Made by a program: the position numbers and the translations under genes. The notes under the pieces were generated by a model. That model saw only the letters and a program-made list of their open reading frames with translations, was not told where the DNA came from and made no database searches. Below, in pieces: positions 48,030 through 57,140 of a DNA stretch of 64,000 nt. Numbering within the stretch: position 1 is the stretch's first letter; each line of letters starts with the position of its first letter. The stretch comes from Myxococcota bacterium (GTDB lineage Bacteria > Myxococcota_A > UBA796 > JAJRTE01): assembly GCA_024278455.1 (NCBI GenBank), contig JAJRTE010000258.1, forward strand, positions 1 through 64,000, read 5' to 3'.

Positions 48030-48518
48030 CTACTCCGGGACGAGCCAGACGGCCGTCCCTCGTATTCTAATCGCCGGGGCGTCTTCGTCGCCCACGGAAT
48101 CGACCTGGACGCCAACGACGCCGTTGGCGCCGACCTGGCGAGCGCGTTCCCGGAGACCGTTCTGGGCTCGAGCCACCGCGCTCATGAAGGTGTCCTCGCG
48201 TTCGTCGGCGCTCGAGGAGAGAGGACTGATGCCTGCGATTGGCCCGAACACGGCCTCGATCCGGAAGCCGCTCACCTCTGGTGTCTCTGCGAGACGGATC
48301 TCGTCGGCCTGGGAGAAATCGTCCGAAACGATGACAAGCTGATCATCGCTCGGCCCCACCAGTTGCCCCTGCTCGTTCCTGACCTTCAGAGAAGGCCTGT
48401 TCAGTCTCAATGTGAACCGGTGATGGCAAGCGCCACATTCCAGCGGAAGGACATCATGCTCCCTCACATAGGACGGAATCTCGAGCACGGTCTTGCACTT
48501 GGGACATGTCACTTGCAT
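48030..48518 (-). CDS. zinc-ribbon plus YbjQ-like (heavy-metal-binding) domain protein
   Basis: 162 aa from ATG 48518. The N-terminus has CPKCK and CGACH, a MJ0042-type zinc finger. The C-terminal half ([19 protein letters not shown]) matches the YbjQ-like fold. Function unknown; YbjQ proteins form pentamers. Other in-frame starts at 48548 and 48572 have weaker ribosome binding sites, so the N-terminus is uncertain. Confidence 0.65.
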   Translation of the reverse strand: MQVTCPKCKTVLEIPSYVREHDVLPLECGACHHRFTLRLNRPSLKVRNEQGQLVGPSDDQLVIVSDDFSQADEIRLAETPEVSGFRIEAVFGPIAGISPLSSSADEREDTFMSAVARAQNGLRERARQVGANGVVGVQVDSVGDEDAPAIRIRGTAVWLVPE

Positions 48519-48583
48519 CTTGTTCGGTCCATCCTCGTCCCCCCACATCGCTGTTCGGTAACCACGCAACACCCATGACGGCG

Positions 48584-48661
48584 CGACGGGTCACCCCCCG
48601 ACCCCGTCGATCCGGGCCAGCACGACGGGTCACCCCCCGACCCTGTCGATCCGGGTCAGCA
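48584..48661. repeat. 39-bp tandem duplication covering the 3' end and stop codon of the PP2C gene
   Basis: Two adjacent 39-bp copies (48584-48622 and 48623-48661), identical at 37 of 39 positions. The copy at 48623-48661 holds the last codons and TGA of the phosphatase gene. The other repeats them after the stop, in frame, with its own TGA. Confidence 0.85.
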
Positions 48662-49406
48662 CGACGGTGATGTTGTCGTCCCCGCCCCGGTCATTGGCCA
48701 TCTCCACCAAGCGCCACGGCGCTTCGGAGAAATGACAGCGGGTCAGTATCTCGAGCATTTCGTCCTCTTCGACCATGTTGGACAGGCCGTCGGAGCAGAG
48801 CAGGAAGATGTCCCCCTCCTGGACCATCTCGACTCGAGTATCCACCTCCACTTCTTCCTGGTAGCCCAAAGATCTGGTGATGATGTTCTTCAACCGGTGC
48901 GTCTTCGCATGCTCCGGGGTTATCAGCCCCGCCTTGATCTGCTCGTTGACGAGCGAATGGTCCTCGGTCAACTGCTCCATGGCGTCGCCACGCTTCCGGT
49001 ATCCCCTCGAGTCTCCCACGTGGGAAATGAACACCCTGTCCATCTGGGCGTACAGGGCGAGCGCGGTGGTACCCATGCCCCGGTATTCGGGTTCATCCAG
49101 GGCCTTCTCGTAGATGCGACGCCCGGCAAGCCTGATGGCATACTCGATGCGCTCCCGGGTCAGGTCGTCGGGGGTGATCTCGTCGACAAGCGTGGGAGGT
49201 ATCGTGGCCGCGCCGAGATTGGCAAAGACCTCCTCCACCGTATTGACCGCGATCTGACTCGCAAATTCACCGCCGGCATGCCCCCCCATGCCGTCCGCGA
49301 CGACATACAGGCCGATTTCGTCGTTGATGAGGTAGTTGTCCTCGTTGTTCGTACGCTTTCGGCCGAGATCCGTGATGTCGCACGACGTAATCCTCAGCTT
49401 TCCCAT
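48630..49406 (-). CDS. PP2C-type Ser/Thr protein phosphatase
   Basis: 258 aa. Mn2+/Mg2+-binding motifs: RTNNEDN, VVADGMGGHAGG, HVGDSRGY, LLCSDGLSNMV and RGGDDNITVV, so the active site is complete. Reverses Hanks-type kinase phosphorylation; no kinase is in the window. It follows recN, ten nt apart. Confidence 0.92.
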   Translation of the reverse strand: MGKLRITSCDITDLGRKRTNNEDNYLINDEIGLYVVADGMGGHAGGEFASQIAVNTVEEVFANLGAATIPPTLVDEITPDDLTRERIEYAIRLAGRRIYEKALDEPEYRGMGTTALALYAQMDRVFISHVGDSRGYRKRGDAMEQLTEDHSLVNEQIKAGLITPEHAKTHRLKNIITRSLGYQEEVEVDTRVEMVQEGDIFLLCSDGLSNMVEEDEMLEILTRCHFSEAPWRLVEMANDRGGDDNITVVLTRIDRVGG

Positions 49407-49415
49407 CTCGTCTCC

Positions 49416-51125
49416 TCACGCTCGGCCAGAGTAGGCGGCACACCGATCCATCAACTCACGGGCATGCGCCAGCGTCCGCTCGGTAAGTTCGATTCCACCC
49501 ATCATCCGGGCGATTTCTTCCACCCGTTCCTCGGTATCCAACGAGACCACGACGCTCGAGGTTCTCCCGCCGGCGACCCGCTTGCGAACGGCGAAATGGC
49601 GGTCCGCGAAGGCCGCGACCTGTGCCAGGTGGGTTATGCATATCAATTGCCTGTGCCTGGCGATGTCGCGAAGCTTGCGCCCAACGACCTCCGCGACGGC
49701 GCCGCCGATGCCGGCATCCACCTCGTCGAACAGGAAGGTCCCGACGTCGCCCACCCCTGCGAGCACACGCTTCAGGGCCAAGGATACCCTGCTCAACTCA
49801 CCTCCCGACGCCACCCTGGCCAGGGGGCGAGGCGCTTCGCCGACGTTGGCCGAGAAGTAGAAGGCCACCCGGTCGTTGCCCCCACGGCCAGGGGCGGACT
49901 CCGCTGTCGGCCCGCCTCCCAGATCCGCACGCTCCTCGATACGGACCCCGAACCTGGCTCGAGGCATCCCCAACGATTGTAACTCGGTTTCGACCGCCTT
50001 CTCCAGCTTTCTCGCTGCATCGCGCCGGGACGCGGACAGCACACCGGCAGCGTGCGCGGCATCTTTCCATCTCTGCTGGATTTGCTGAAGCGCCCGCTCC
50101 CGATGGGCTTCAACGTCTTCGAAAGCCTCGAGTTCGACGCGCAATGCCTCCCGCTTCCGAAGGAGCCCCTCGAGGCCCACGCGGTACTTGCGTTTCAAGC
50201 GGTTCAGGTCGGCGATCCGGGCGGTGACTTCGTCGAGACGTTCGGAATCGAACCGTATGTCCCTGGCATAGGCGCCGGCAAGCCGCGCGACGTCCTCCAC
50301 GGAGTAGAGGACCCCCTCCAGGATAGCCACCTGTGCCTCGAACTCCGGATCGATCCTGGCCATCTCCTTGAGGCGGGCGACGGCGTCGCTCACCACGTCG
50401 ACCACGGCACCACGGCCGGCGTACAAGCCCTCCTCGATGGCCCTGGCATGTTCGTGGAGCTTCTCGGCATGCACCAGGCGCTTTCGCTCGAGTTCGAGCG
50501 CTTCGTCCTCGCCTTCTCGAGGTGCGACACGTTCGAGTTCGGCAAGCTGGAACCGGAGGAATTCCTCCCGCTCCGCCCGGTCTTTCAGTTGGGCCTCGAG
50601 CCTGGCAAGTGCCTCGAATGCCTGGGCGAGAGCGCCGGCGGCGTCCCTCATGGCATCGAGGAGCGACGAATGGCCGGCGAACCCGTCGAGCATGTCGAGG
50701 TGCGTGTCCGGGTTGAGCAGGACCTGGTGCTCGTTCTGGCTGGACACGTCCGCCAGTGCCCGTGCGAGCGTTCGCAAGGTCGCCAGCGGGATGGGTCCAC
50801 CGTTCAGGTAGGCTCTCCCGCGGCCGGCTCGAGGCACCATGCGACGAATCCACAACTCGGGCGTCGGCTCAAGGCCCAGGCCGGTAAGAACGTCTGCCAC
50901 CCAGGGTTCTTCCTCCACCCAGAACAGGCCCTCGACAAGCGCTTCCGACGCCCCCTTCCGAACGAGATCCGTGGAGCCACGGCTGCCCATCAGGAGATTG
51001 AGTGCATCTAGGACTATCGACTTCCCCGCCCCCGTTTCCCCCGATAGGACGTTGAGACCTGGACCCAACGACAGGGACAGGTGTTCGATCAGGACGAAAT
51101 TCTGAACGCGAAGCTCGGCGAGCAT
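49416..51125 (-). CDS. recN: DNA repair protein RecN
   Basis: 569 aa. SMC-like ATPase: Walker A GETGAGKSIVLDAL at the N-terminus, coiled coils in the middle, and the C-terminal signature VASGGELSRVSLALKR with FDEVDAGIGG (Walker B). Supports double-strand break repair by tethering DNA. Start ATG 51125, MLAELRVQNFVLIE; weak ribosome binding site. Confidence 0.93.
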   Translation of the reverse strand: MLAELRVQNFVLIEHLSLSLGPGLNVLSGETGAGKSIVLDALNLLMGSRGSTDLVRKGASEALVEGLFWVEEEPWVADVLTGLGLEPTPELWIRRMVPRAGRGRAYLNGGPIPLATLRTLARALADVSSQNEHQVLLNPDTHLDMLDGFAGHSSLLDAMRDAAGALAQAFEALARLEAQLKDRAEREEFLRFQLAELERVAPREGEDEALELERKRLVHAEKLHEHARAIEEGLYAGRGAVVDVVSDAVARLKEMARIDPEFEAQVAILEGVLYSVEDVARLAGAYARDIRFDSERLDEVTARIADLNRLKRKYRVGLEGLLRKREALRVELEAFEDVEAHRERALQQIQQRWKDAAHAAGVLSASRRDAARKLEKAVETELQSLGMPRARFGVRIEERADLGGGPTAESAPGRGGNDRVAFYFSANVGEAPRPLARVASGGELSRVSLALKRVLAGVGDVGTFLFDEVDAGIGGAVAEVVGRKLRDIARHRQLICITHLAQVAAFADRHFAVRKRVAGGRTSSVVVSLDTEERVEEIARMMGGIELTERTLAHARELMDRCAAYSGRA

Positions 51126-51321
51126 CCTGGATGGTACTTTCTGATGGCGAGGCTGTCCACAGGGGCCCATGAGCAGCTCGGCCGCCAATCCGGGCGGCTC
51201 GAGGCCAACGACCAACCGGCACAACGGGCCAACGTATCATGGGGTTGATAGCCGTGTCCACTCGAAACGACGGCTGAGGGGCATGGCGCGATGGGCCAGC
51301 CGTCTCGAGCCCGCGTTCTGG

Positions 51322-52236
51322 TCAGCGGCACTGAACGAAGGCACGGTTCAGCCTGCAGAACTCGTCAATCGTCAGCGTCTCCCCACGCCGCCTGCCGTCG
51401 ATTCCCGCCCGGGCCAGGATCGCGTCGACGAGGTCGAGTTCGAGCGAGGCGGCGGCGAGGGCGTTGCGCAACATCTTGCGGCGCTTGCCGAAGGCCGCCT
51501 TGACGAGCCGGTCGAAGGTATCCCTGGGTCCGGTGTCGTACTCCTGCGCCGCGCCAGGCGTGACTTTCACCACCATCGACCTCACCTTCGGGGAAGGATA
51601 GAATGCGTCAGGAGCCACTTCGAGCACCGACTCCACACGCGCCGCCAGGGCCAGGCGGATGCTGAGAACGCCATAGGTCGGGTCCCCCGCTCGAGCGGCC
51701 ATGCGTTCGGCGACTTCCCGCTGCAGCATGACGTACAAGGCACGGAACGCCACGGGTGCCTCGAGGAGCCGGAACAGGATGGGCACCGCGACGTTGTACG
51801 GCAGGTTGGCGATGGCCATCCAATCGCCGCCCTCCGCGCCGAGGGACTCGAGATCCCAGCGCAGGATGTCCGATTCCACCACGCGGACACCCGGGTCCGC
51901 CTGGTACTGGTTGGCGAGGAACGCTGCTAGCCCACGGTCCTTCTCCACGGCCACGACCCTTGCGCCGGCCTCTCGCAGAGCCCACGTCAATGCGCCCAGT
52001 CCCGGACCGACCTCGAGCACATTCTGGCCCGAAGGCACCCCGGCGGCGGCCACGATCTGCCTGGCCACCTCCTGCTGCACGAGGAAGTTCTGCCCCATGG
52101 ACTGGCGAGGGCTCAACCCCAGGTGGGCCATGATGTCTCGAGGATGTATCGTGCCGGAGGCACGGGTCCGGTGATGGCCGCCCCGGGTACGGCCCCGGGA
52201 AGACCGCCGTGTCGTAGAGACGTTGCGCGTCTTCAT
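51322..52236 (-). CDS. rsmA: 16S rRNA dimethyladenosine transferase (KsgA)
   Basis: 304 aa; SAM-binding VLEVGPGLGALTWAL and the catalytic NLPYN (IANLPYNVAVP). Dimethylates A1518 and A1519 of 16S rRNA. Start ATG 52236; the first about 35 residues are Arg/Ser/Thr-rich and precede the usual MGQNFL segment, a long N-terminal extension. Downstream of tsaD. Confidence 0.93.
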   Translation of the reverse strand: MKTRNVSTTRRSSRGRTRGGHHRTRASGTIHPRDIMAHLGLSPRQSMGQNFLVQQEVARQIVAAAGVPSGQNVLEVGPGLGALTWALREAGARVVAVEKDRGLAAFLANQYQADPGVRVVESDILRWDLESLGAEGGDWMAIANLPYNVAVPILFRLLEAPVAFRALYVMLQREVAERMAARAGDPTYGVLSIRLALAARVESVLEVAPDAFYPSPKVRSMVVKVTPGAAQEYDTGPRDTFDRLVKAAFGKRRKMLRNALAAASLELDLVDAILARAGIDGRRRGETLTIDEFCRLNRAFVQCR

Positions 52237-52303
52237 GACAGATATTCCCTGTGTCCTGTCGCCGCGGCGCCTGCCGCTGCCCCTGGCCGCACCTGCTCCG
52301 GAC

Positions 52304-53302
52304 TCACAGAGCCAGGCGAGGGCGCACGCACAGGCCGGTGGACCCCAGGCCATGCTTGATGCGCTGCCATCCTACCCACCCGATCATGGCACCATTGTCG
52401 GTACAGAATCGGGCAGCCGGTACCGCGAGTCGATACCCGGCCCGGCGGCACGCGCCCTCGAATCTCTGGCGCAACACGGTGTTGGCTGCCACGCCGCCGG
52501 AAACGAGGATGCGTGCCACGCGGTATTCGTTCGCGGCCTTGAGTGTTTTCGCCACCAGGACATCGACCACGGCCTCCTGGAAAGACGCAGCGACGTCGGC
52601 GTGTGCCACGGTCGCCCCTGCGCGCTCCAGGTGATAGCGCACGGCGGTCTTCAGTCCGCTGAACGAGAAATCGTAGCCGCCCTTGGCGAGCATCGCCCGC
52701 GGAAAGGCAACGGCCCCCGGGTTCCCGTCTCGAGCCAACCGGTCGACATGCGCGCCACCAGGATAGCCGAGCCCCAACAACTTGGCGACCTTGTCGAACG
52801 CCTCTCCGGCCGCGTCGTCCCTCGTGGCACCCAACACGCGGTATCGCCCAAGGGCCTCGACCACGTACAGGCTCGTGTGACCGCCGGATACGACCAGGGC
52901 GACGAAAGGGAACTCGGGTTCTGGGCTGCCCACGAACGGCGCGAACATGTGCCCTTCGAGGTGATTCACGCCAATGACCGGCTTGCTCGATGCGAATCCG
53001 AGCGCCCTGGCGAAGGAGACCCCGACAAGCAACGACCCGATCAGACCCGGGCCGACGGTGACGGCAATGCCATCCAGCTTCGAGAGCGGCACGCCGGCCT
53101 GCGCCATTGCCTGCTCGACGACCTGGCGGACATGGGCAAGGTGCTCCCGAGAGGCCAACTCAGGGACGACGCCCCCATAATCGGCATGGAGGGCATCTTG
53201 CCCCGAGATGACATCGCCCTGGATACGGCCGTCAGGGTCCACCACGGCGGCTGCGGTGTCATCGCAAGAACTTTCGATCCCCAGCACCCACGGACCAGCC
53301 AT
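52304..53302 (-). CDS. tsaD: tRNA N6-adenosine threonylcarbamoyltransferase TsaD
   Basis: 332 aa. Metal-binding HLEGH (NHLEGHMFAPF) and GVVPELASREHL are the family signatures. Transfers threonylcarbamoyl to A37 of ANN-decoding tRNAs together with TsaB (41283-42002). Start ATG overlaps the previous gene's TAA by one nucleotide (TAATG). Confidence 0.95.
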   Translation of the reverse strand: MAGPWVLGIESSCDDTAAAVVDPDGRIQGDVISGQDALHADYGGVVPELASREHLAHVRQVVEQAMAQAGVPLSKLDGIAVTVGPGLIGSLLVGVSFARALGFASSKPVIGVNHLEGHMFAPFVGSPEPEFPFVALVVSGGHTSLYVVEALGRYRVLGATRDDAAGEAFDKVAKLLGLGYPGGAHVDRLARDGNPGAVAFPRAMLAKGGYDFSFSGLKTAVRYHLERAGATVAHADVAASFQEAVVDVLVAKTLKAANEYRVARILVSGGVAANTVLRQRFEGACRRAGYRLAVPAARFCTDNGAMIGWVGWQRIKHGLGSTGLCVRPRLAL

Positions 53303-54954
53303 TACTCAGGGCCTCCAGGCAACGACGGTCCGCCGGTCTCCTCCGGGCCTCGGGGCTTTCCGCCCGCGGCCTTTCCCGACCGGAGCACAGAAGTATGGTC
53401 CACGCGCGGGAGGTAGGTTGCAAAATCGAACCTGTCCCCGGCCTGCTCCCGGGAATGGCACCCGCGGCACAACGCCTCGTCGATGGAAGACCCAGGCGGC
53501 GCGGCGTCCGGACCGGCGACGTGGGCACGCCGCGGTCCATGGCACGCTTCGCACTGCACGTTCTCGAGGTACCCCACGTCGAGGGGCTCGGTCGGGCCTC
53601 CTGGCTGCCCGTGCCCGGTGACATGGCAACCAAAACACTGGTAGTCGAACTGCCGATGGGCACTGGCCAGCGTGCGGTATGCCACGGCATGCCGTGTACC
53701 CCTCCACTGCTCGTACTCTCTCTCGTGGCAGGTGACACATGCCTGCGCGCCCACGAAATCCCCGAACGAACGTCTCGAGTCCCCCGCCTGGCGAGACGTG
53801 GCCAGGCCCGCGACGGCCGCCGCGTGCATCCGCTCGAGAGCCTGGCTGACCAGGCGCGCGACGCCGGGATCGTCGGGGATCTCCCTGCCGAGGGGTATCA
53901 CCCGGTTGACGAACCCATGGGACGACCCGTCCACCGTCTCCGCTGTCTCGGCTTCTCGAATGGCCTTCTCGAACACCTCGAGCTGGCGGCGCAGCCGCCG
54001 CTGCTCCCGGGGCCTGGTCGAAGTCTTGAGACGCGCCTGGACCTGGACAACACGGTGCCGGAATCTCTCGGCCCGCTCCTCCAGCCGCCGCGCTGCCCCC
54101 AGGTCCGAAAACCCTCGACCACCCAGGTGCAGGTACAGCTCGAGCAGGCCGAAGTACTTGCCCTTGCTGCCAGGCTCGACTATCAACGTGTCCCGGTCGC
54201 CGGCAGGGGGATCCAGCTTGCGATGGGAGGAACCCGCCACGATGATGTCGATGCCATCGACTTTTCTGGCAAGCCTGTCGTTCTCGGGTGCAGTCTGGTT
54301 GGCGAGCGCCACGATGAGGGTCGCTCCCCGTGCGCGCAGGTCCGCGACAGTCACCCGGGCAGCCTCCAGGGGATCGGTGACCTCGAGGCCACTGGCCACG
54401 TACCCCTTGCCGATGAGACCGAACACGCCAACGCCGACTTCTCCCGCCTGGACGATCCGTCCGGGCGGAAAGATGAGCGCCTTCGTCTCACTGTCGGCCA
54501 GATTGGCACAGACGTATGGAAGGCCCCACGCCGCGGCGTTCCTGACCAGGAAGTCCTTCCCGAAAGCAAAGTCTGGCCGGCCCACGGTCATCGCATCGAT
54601 CCCCGTCTTGGCCATGACCTCGAGCAACAATTCAGCTTTGACTCTCCGCTGGCCCTTCTCCGACATGACCAGGTCGACGTATGGGGCGAGAAGATCACCG
54701 GCATCCACCACGATCAGGGGCGCTGCATGTTCGCTGGAGCGGTACTGCTCGATGGCCGAGGTGCGCTTGGCAAGACCGCCAAGTGGCCTGCTAGGTCACC
54801 CGCACGGTTCGATCTCCCCCATGATATTGGCGGAGTAGGCAATGGCCAGCGCCGAACCCGCCCGGTGCGGCTCTGTCTCGACCCGGCGGCACCCCTGGAT
54901 GGCGAAAAGCAGGCACGCCACGCCTACCGCGGCTCTCAGATTGGAACTATACAT
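53302..54954 (-). CDS. putative selenoprotein: 5'-nucleotidase-like metallophosphatase fused to a tetraheme c-type cytochrome
   Basis: Read as one 550-residue protein from ATG 54954 (GAGGG five nt upstream), with UGA at codon 53 as selenocysteine. The N-terminus has a lipoprotein signal (LLFAIQGC). Then comes YSANIMGEIEPCG-U-PSRPLGGLAKR, where related UshA/5'-nucleotidase-like proteins, as I recall, carry EPCGC. The next segment is APLIVVDAGDLL, a phosphodiesterase-type motif. The C-terminal third holds four heme sites: CVTCH, CFGCH, CEACH and CRGCH (about residues 400-500). A SECIS-like hairpin starts 12 nt after the UGA. If the UGA is a true stop, only a 52-residue peptide and a 469-residue ORF from GTG 54711, lacking the signal peptide, remain. 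Gene order: cpoB, this gene, tsaD. Confidence 0.75.
54766..54798 (-). promoter_or_regulatory. candidate bacterial SECIS element with its UGA codon
   Basis: UGA at 54796-54798 (codon 53), then 12 nt, then the perfect stem CTTGGC / GCCAAG closed by the 6-nt loop GGTCTT (54766-54783). In E. coli fdhF the loop AGGUCU sits 17 nt after the UGA. Here GGUCU sits 18 nt after it, aligned with that GGUCU. Difference: the E. coli stem has a bulged U; this one has none. Confidence 0.7.
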
Positions 54955-55083
54955 ATTTCCCTCGCAACCCGTTATTCACGAACACACGGCGACTGGGACC
55001 GCGTCCGGTGCACGAGCCTACCGCGAGGCGCCGTCGAGACGAGACGGACGCGGGCGCCCCGGGCGGCCGGAGCCTGGCGGGGC

Positions 55084-56025
55084 TCATCCCGGGCCCAGTA
55101 CCTCGAGGTGGGCCTTTGCGGCATTGGCGGCTTCCGAATCGGGATATGCCCGAATCAGTTCGGAAAAGAACAGGCGCGCGTCCTCCTTCTGCCCCATGGC
55201 CTGCAGCGCCTCGCCCTGCCGGAGCATGACGTTCGGAATACGGTCGCTCGTGGGGAAGTTTTCTATCAGCGCCTGGAACGCCTGGATGGCCTCGACGGGC
55301 TGTCCATCCCTGAAGTAGCTCTCGCCGAGCAGGAAGAGTGCCTCCTCCAGGTGAGGGTCCTCGGGAAAGCGGTGCTTGAACTCCTTCAGGAACGCCAGCG
55401 TGACACGGTAGTCACCGGCGTCGAAGTACTTGCGGGCACGTTCCAGGGTCTCTCCCGCACCGATGGCGTCGCTCGTGCCGCGCTTGGACGTATCCTTGAC
55501 GCCCGTCTCCTCAGCACGCTCGCTCTCGGGAGACGGAAGGGGCAGATCGAGGTAGGCGACCGCGGACTCCACGGCGGCGAGGCGCTTGTCGAATTCCCCG
55601 AGACGGAAATCGATGTCCGCCTGGAACCTCTCGAGCCGTTCATCTCCTGCTTGCACCTGGTGGGAGAACTCCTCGAACGTGCCGCGCAAGGACTGTAGTT
55701 CGGCTACCATGGTCGTCAACAGGGCACCCGAATCGGCGAGATTGCGACGGCTCAATTGCGCGGTCTCCTCGGCCTCGACCAGCCGTGCACTCGTCCGCGA
55801 CAGTTCATCGTCCATCCTGCGCTGTAGGGCCTGGACCTGGGTGTGCGTCAACGCGAGATCTTGCTGTAGGGTGCCCGATGCGCTTTGTCCGGTCCGATCG
55901 ACGACACACCCAGTGACCGGCGAGATGCCCAGGAGCAGGACCGCCAGTCGAGCAGGGAGAATGTGTGCGCCGCGACACAAGCGCCCTCCAAGCACGTGGA
56001 ACACTGCCCGGATGGAGGAAACCAT
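55084..56025 (-). CDS. CpoB/YbgF-like periplasmic TPR protein
   Basis: 313 aa. Hydrophobic signal with a lipoprotein-like TGC; a coiled-coil N-terminal region (residues about 45-155) that trimerises in YbgF; then TPR repeats: ARKYFDAGDYRVTLAFLKEF, ALFLLGESYFRDGQPVEAI and IPNVMLRQGEALQAMGQ. In E. coli it links Tol-Pal to peptidoglycan synthesis. Follows pal by 12 nt. Confidence 0.85.
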   Translation of the reverse strand: MVSSIRAVFHVLGGRLCRGAHILPARLAVLLLGISPVTGCVVDRTGQSASGTLQQDLALTHTQVQALQRRMDDELSRTSARLVEAEETAQLSRRNLADSGALLTTMVAELQSLRGTFEEFSHQVQAGDERLERFQADIDFRLGEFDKRLAAVESAVAYLDLPLPSPESERAEETGVKDTSKRGTSDAIGAGETLERARKYFDAGDYRVTLAFLKEFKHRFPEDPHLEEALFLLGESYFRDGQPVEAIQAFQALIENFPTSDRIPNVMLRQGEALQAMGQKEDARLFFSELIRAYPDSEAANAAKAHLEVLGPG

Positions 56026-56037
56026 GCCCGTCTTCCG

Positions 56038-56769
56038 CTACTCGAGGATGTTGATCTCAGCCCGCCGGTTCCTGCTCCAGGCATACTCGTTGCTGGCGGG
56101 ATCGAGCGGCTTCTCCTCGCCGTAGCTGATGGTGGTGATGTTGGCAATCCCGAGTTGGTAAAGGTAGTTGCGCACTTCGTCCGCCCTGCGCTGTCCCAGC
56201 GCGAGGTTGTAGTCGGTGCTTCCTCGTTCGTCGGCGTGTCCCTCGACTTCGATCTTGCGGACGTTTTTCTTCTTCAAGCACTCCGCGTCCCGCTGGAGCG
56301 TGAGACGGGCTTCGTCGGACAGGGTGGCCACGTCGAAGTCGAAGTAGACACGCTCCACGTCACACTCTTCCACCGGCGCCTGGGGCACGGCCTCCAGCAC
56401 CAGGAAGCCGCCCTTGAGCAACCCGGACCGGCCCTCGGGAATGCTGACCCTCACATCATGAGCGCCCACCGGAAGCCCGGCGGGAAACGTCGCCCGAACC
56501 TGCGTGGCCGACTCGTATTGCACACCAGTGGCCGCCACGCCCCCCACGGTGACGGTCGCCCCCTGCTTGAACCCGCGACCAGTGATGACGACTTCCGTGC
56601 TCTCGTCGCTGTGGGCCTGGTTCGGTTCGACCCCGGAAATCGAAATCGGTTCGGGAGGCGGTGTTGCAACAGGGGTTTCCTCGACCCGCTTCTTGCACCC
56701 CACTGCCACAACAGTCCCCAATAGGACCACCGACAAGAATAACTTTCGGAAAACCCTGTTCCTGCTCAT
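56038..56769 (-). CDS. pal: peptidoglycan-associated lipoprotein Pal with an IPT/TIG insertion
   Basis: 243 aa. Lipobox VVAVGCKK; the OmpA C-terminal peptidoglycan-binding domain has YFDFD, VEGHADERGSTDYNLALGQRRA and ends RNRRAEINILE. Between them (residues about 40-125) lies an IPT/TIG immunoglobulin-like domain (I-S-G-V-E-P-N...V-T-G-R-G-F...V-T-V-G-G), which normal Pal lacks. It anchors the outer membrane to peptidoglycan and works with Tol. tolQRAB are not in the window. Confidence 0.9.
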   Translation of the reverse strand: MSRNRVFRKLFLSVVLLGTVVAVGCKKRVEETPVATPPPEPISISGVEPNQAHSDESTEVVITGRGFKQGATVTVGGVAATGVQYESATQVRATFPAGLPVGAHDVRVSIPEGRSGLLKGGFLVLEAVPQAPVEECDVERVYFDFDVATLSDEARLTLQRDAECLKKKNVRKIEVEGHADERGSTDYNLALGQRRADEVRNYLYQLGIANITTISYGEEKPLDPASNEYAWSRNRRAEINILE

Positions 56770-56875
56770 CCTGCCTACCCCATGCTTCGGTTGCCTGGAC
56801 CGGACACGGCTGCCCTCTACATGAGCGCAGCAGCCACTCTGTACGTCACATGAATGCGTGACTTCGCTTGCTACT

Positions 56876-56903
56876 CATATAATGAACCGGCATGAGGTGT
56901 CAA
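56876..56903 (-). promoter_or_regulatory. candidate promoter for pal-cpoB
   Basis: On the minus strand: perfect TTGACA, 16-nt spacer, TATATG. It sits about 110 nt upstream of the pal start, at the edge of the DnaA-box cluster. Confidence 0.55.
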
Positions 56904-57140
56904 CTTCAATTTCCACTGTCTCTCCCGACGGCGCCATTCTGCCCACAGGGCCTGTGGACAAGGTTGTGGACAACTATCCCAATCGCCGAGCATGCTTGAC
57001 CTTTCTGAGTTCGCCTCTCCATGTGGAAAACAACGCCGCACAGGAATTGCGGTGCAATTTCAACGAGTTACACACAGATCAGCGAAAATATGCCGTGGTT
57101 GCAGCAAGTTCTCGAGTTATCCACAGGTGTGGACAGCTTT
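56900..57140. other. candidate chromosomal replication origin (DnaA-box cluster)
   Basis: An 880-bp noncoding gap (56770-57650) contains at its left end: TGTGGACAA at 56953-56961 and 56965-56973; TGTGGAAAA at 57022-57030; perfect TTATCCACA at 57117-57125; TGTGGACAG at 57128-57136; and a weaker TTACACACA at 57068-57076. The last pair is head-to-head, 2 bp apart. Spacing and density are like a bacterial oriC. The DNA is more AT-rich than its flanks. No dnaA gene is in the window. Could also be a DnaA-titration or regulatory site. Confidence 0.5.

Noticed and set aside
53395-55698. 767-codon rightward ORF antisense to the cytochrome gene and cpoB
   Set aside because: Antisense shadow, no domain; the leftward strand carries CxxCH motifs and TPRs.
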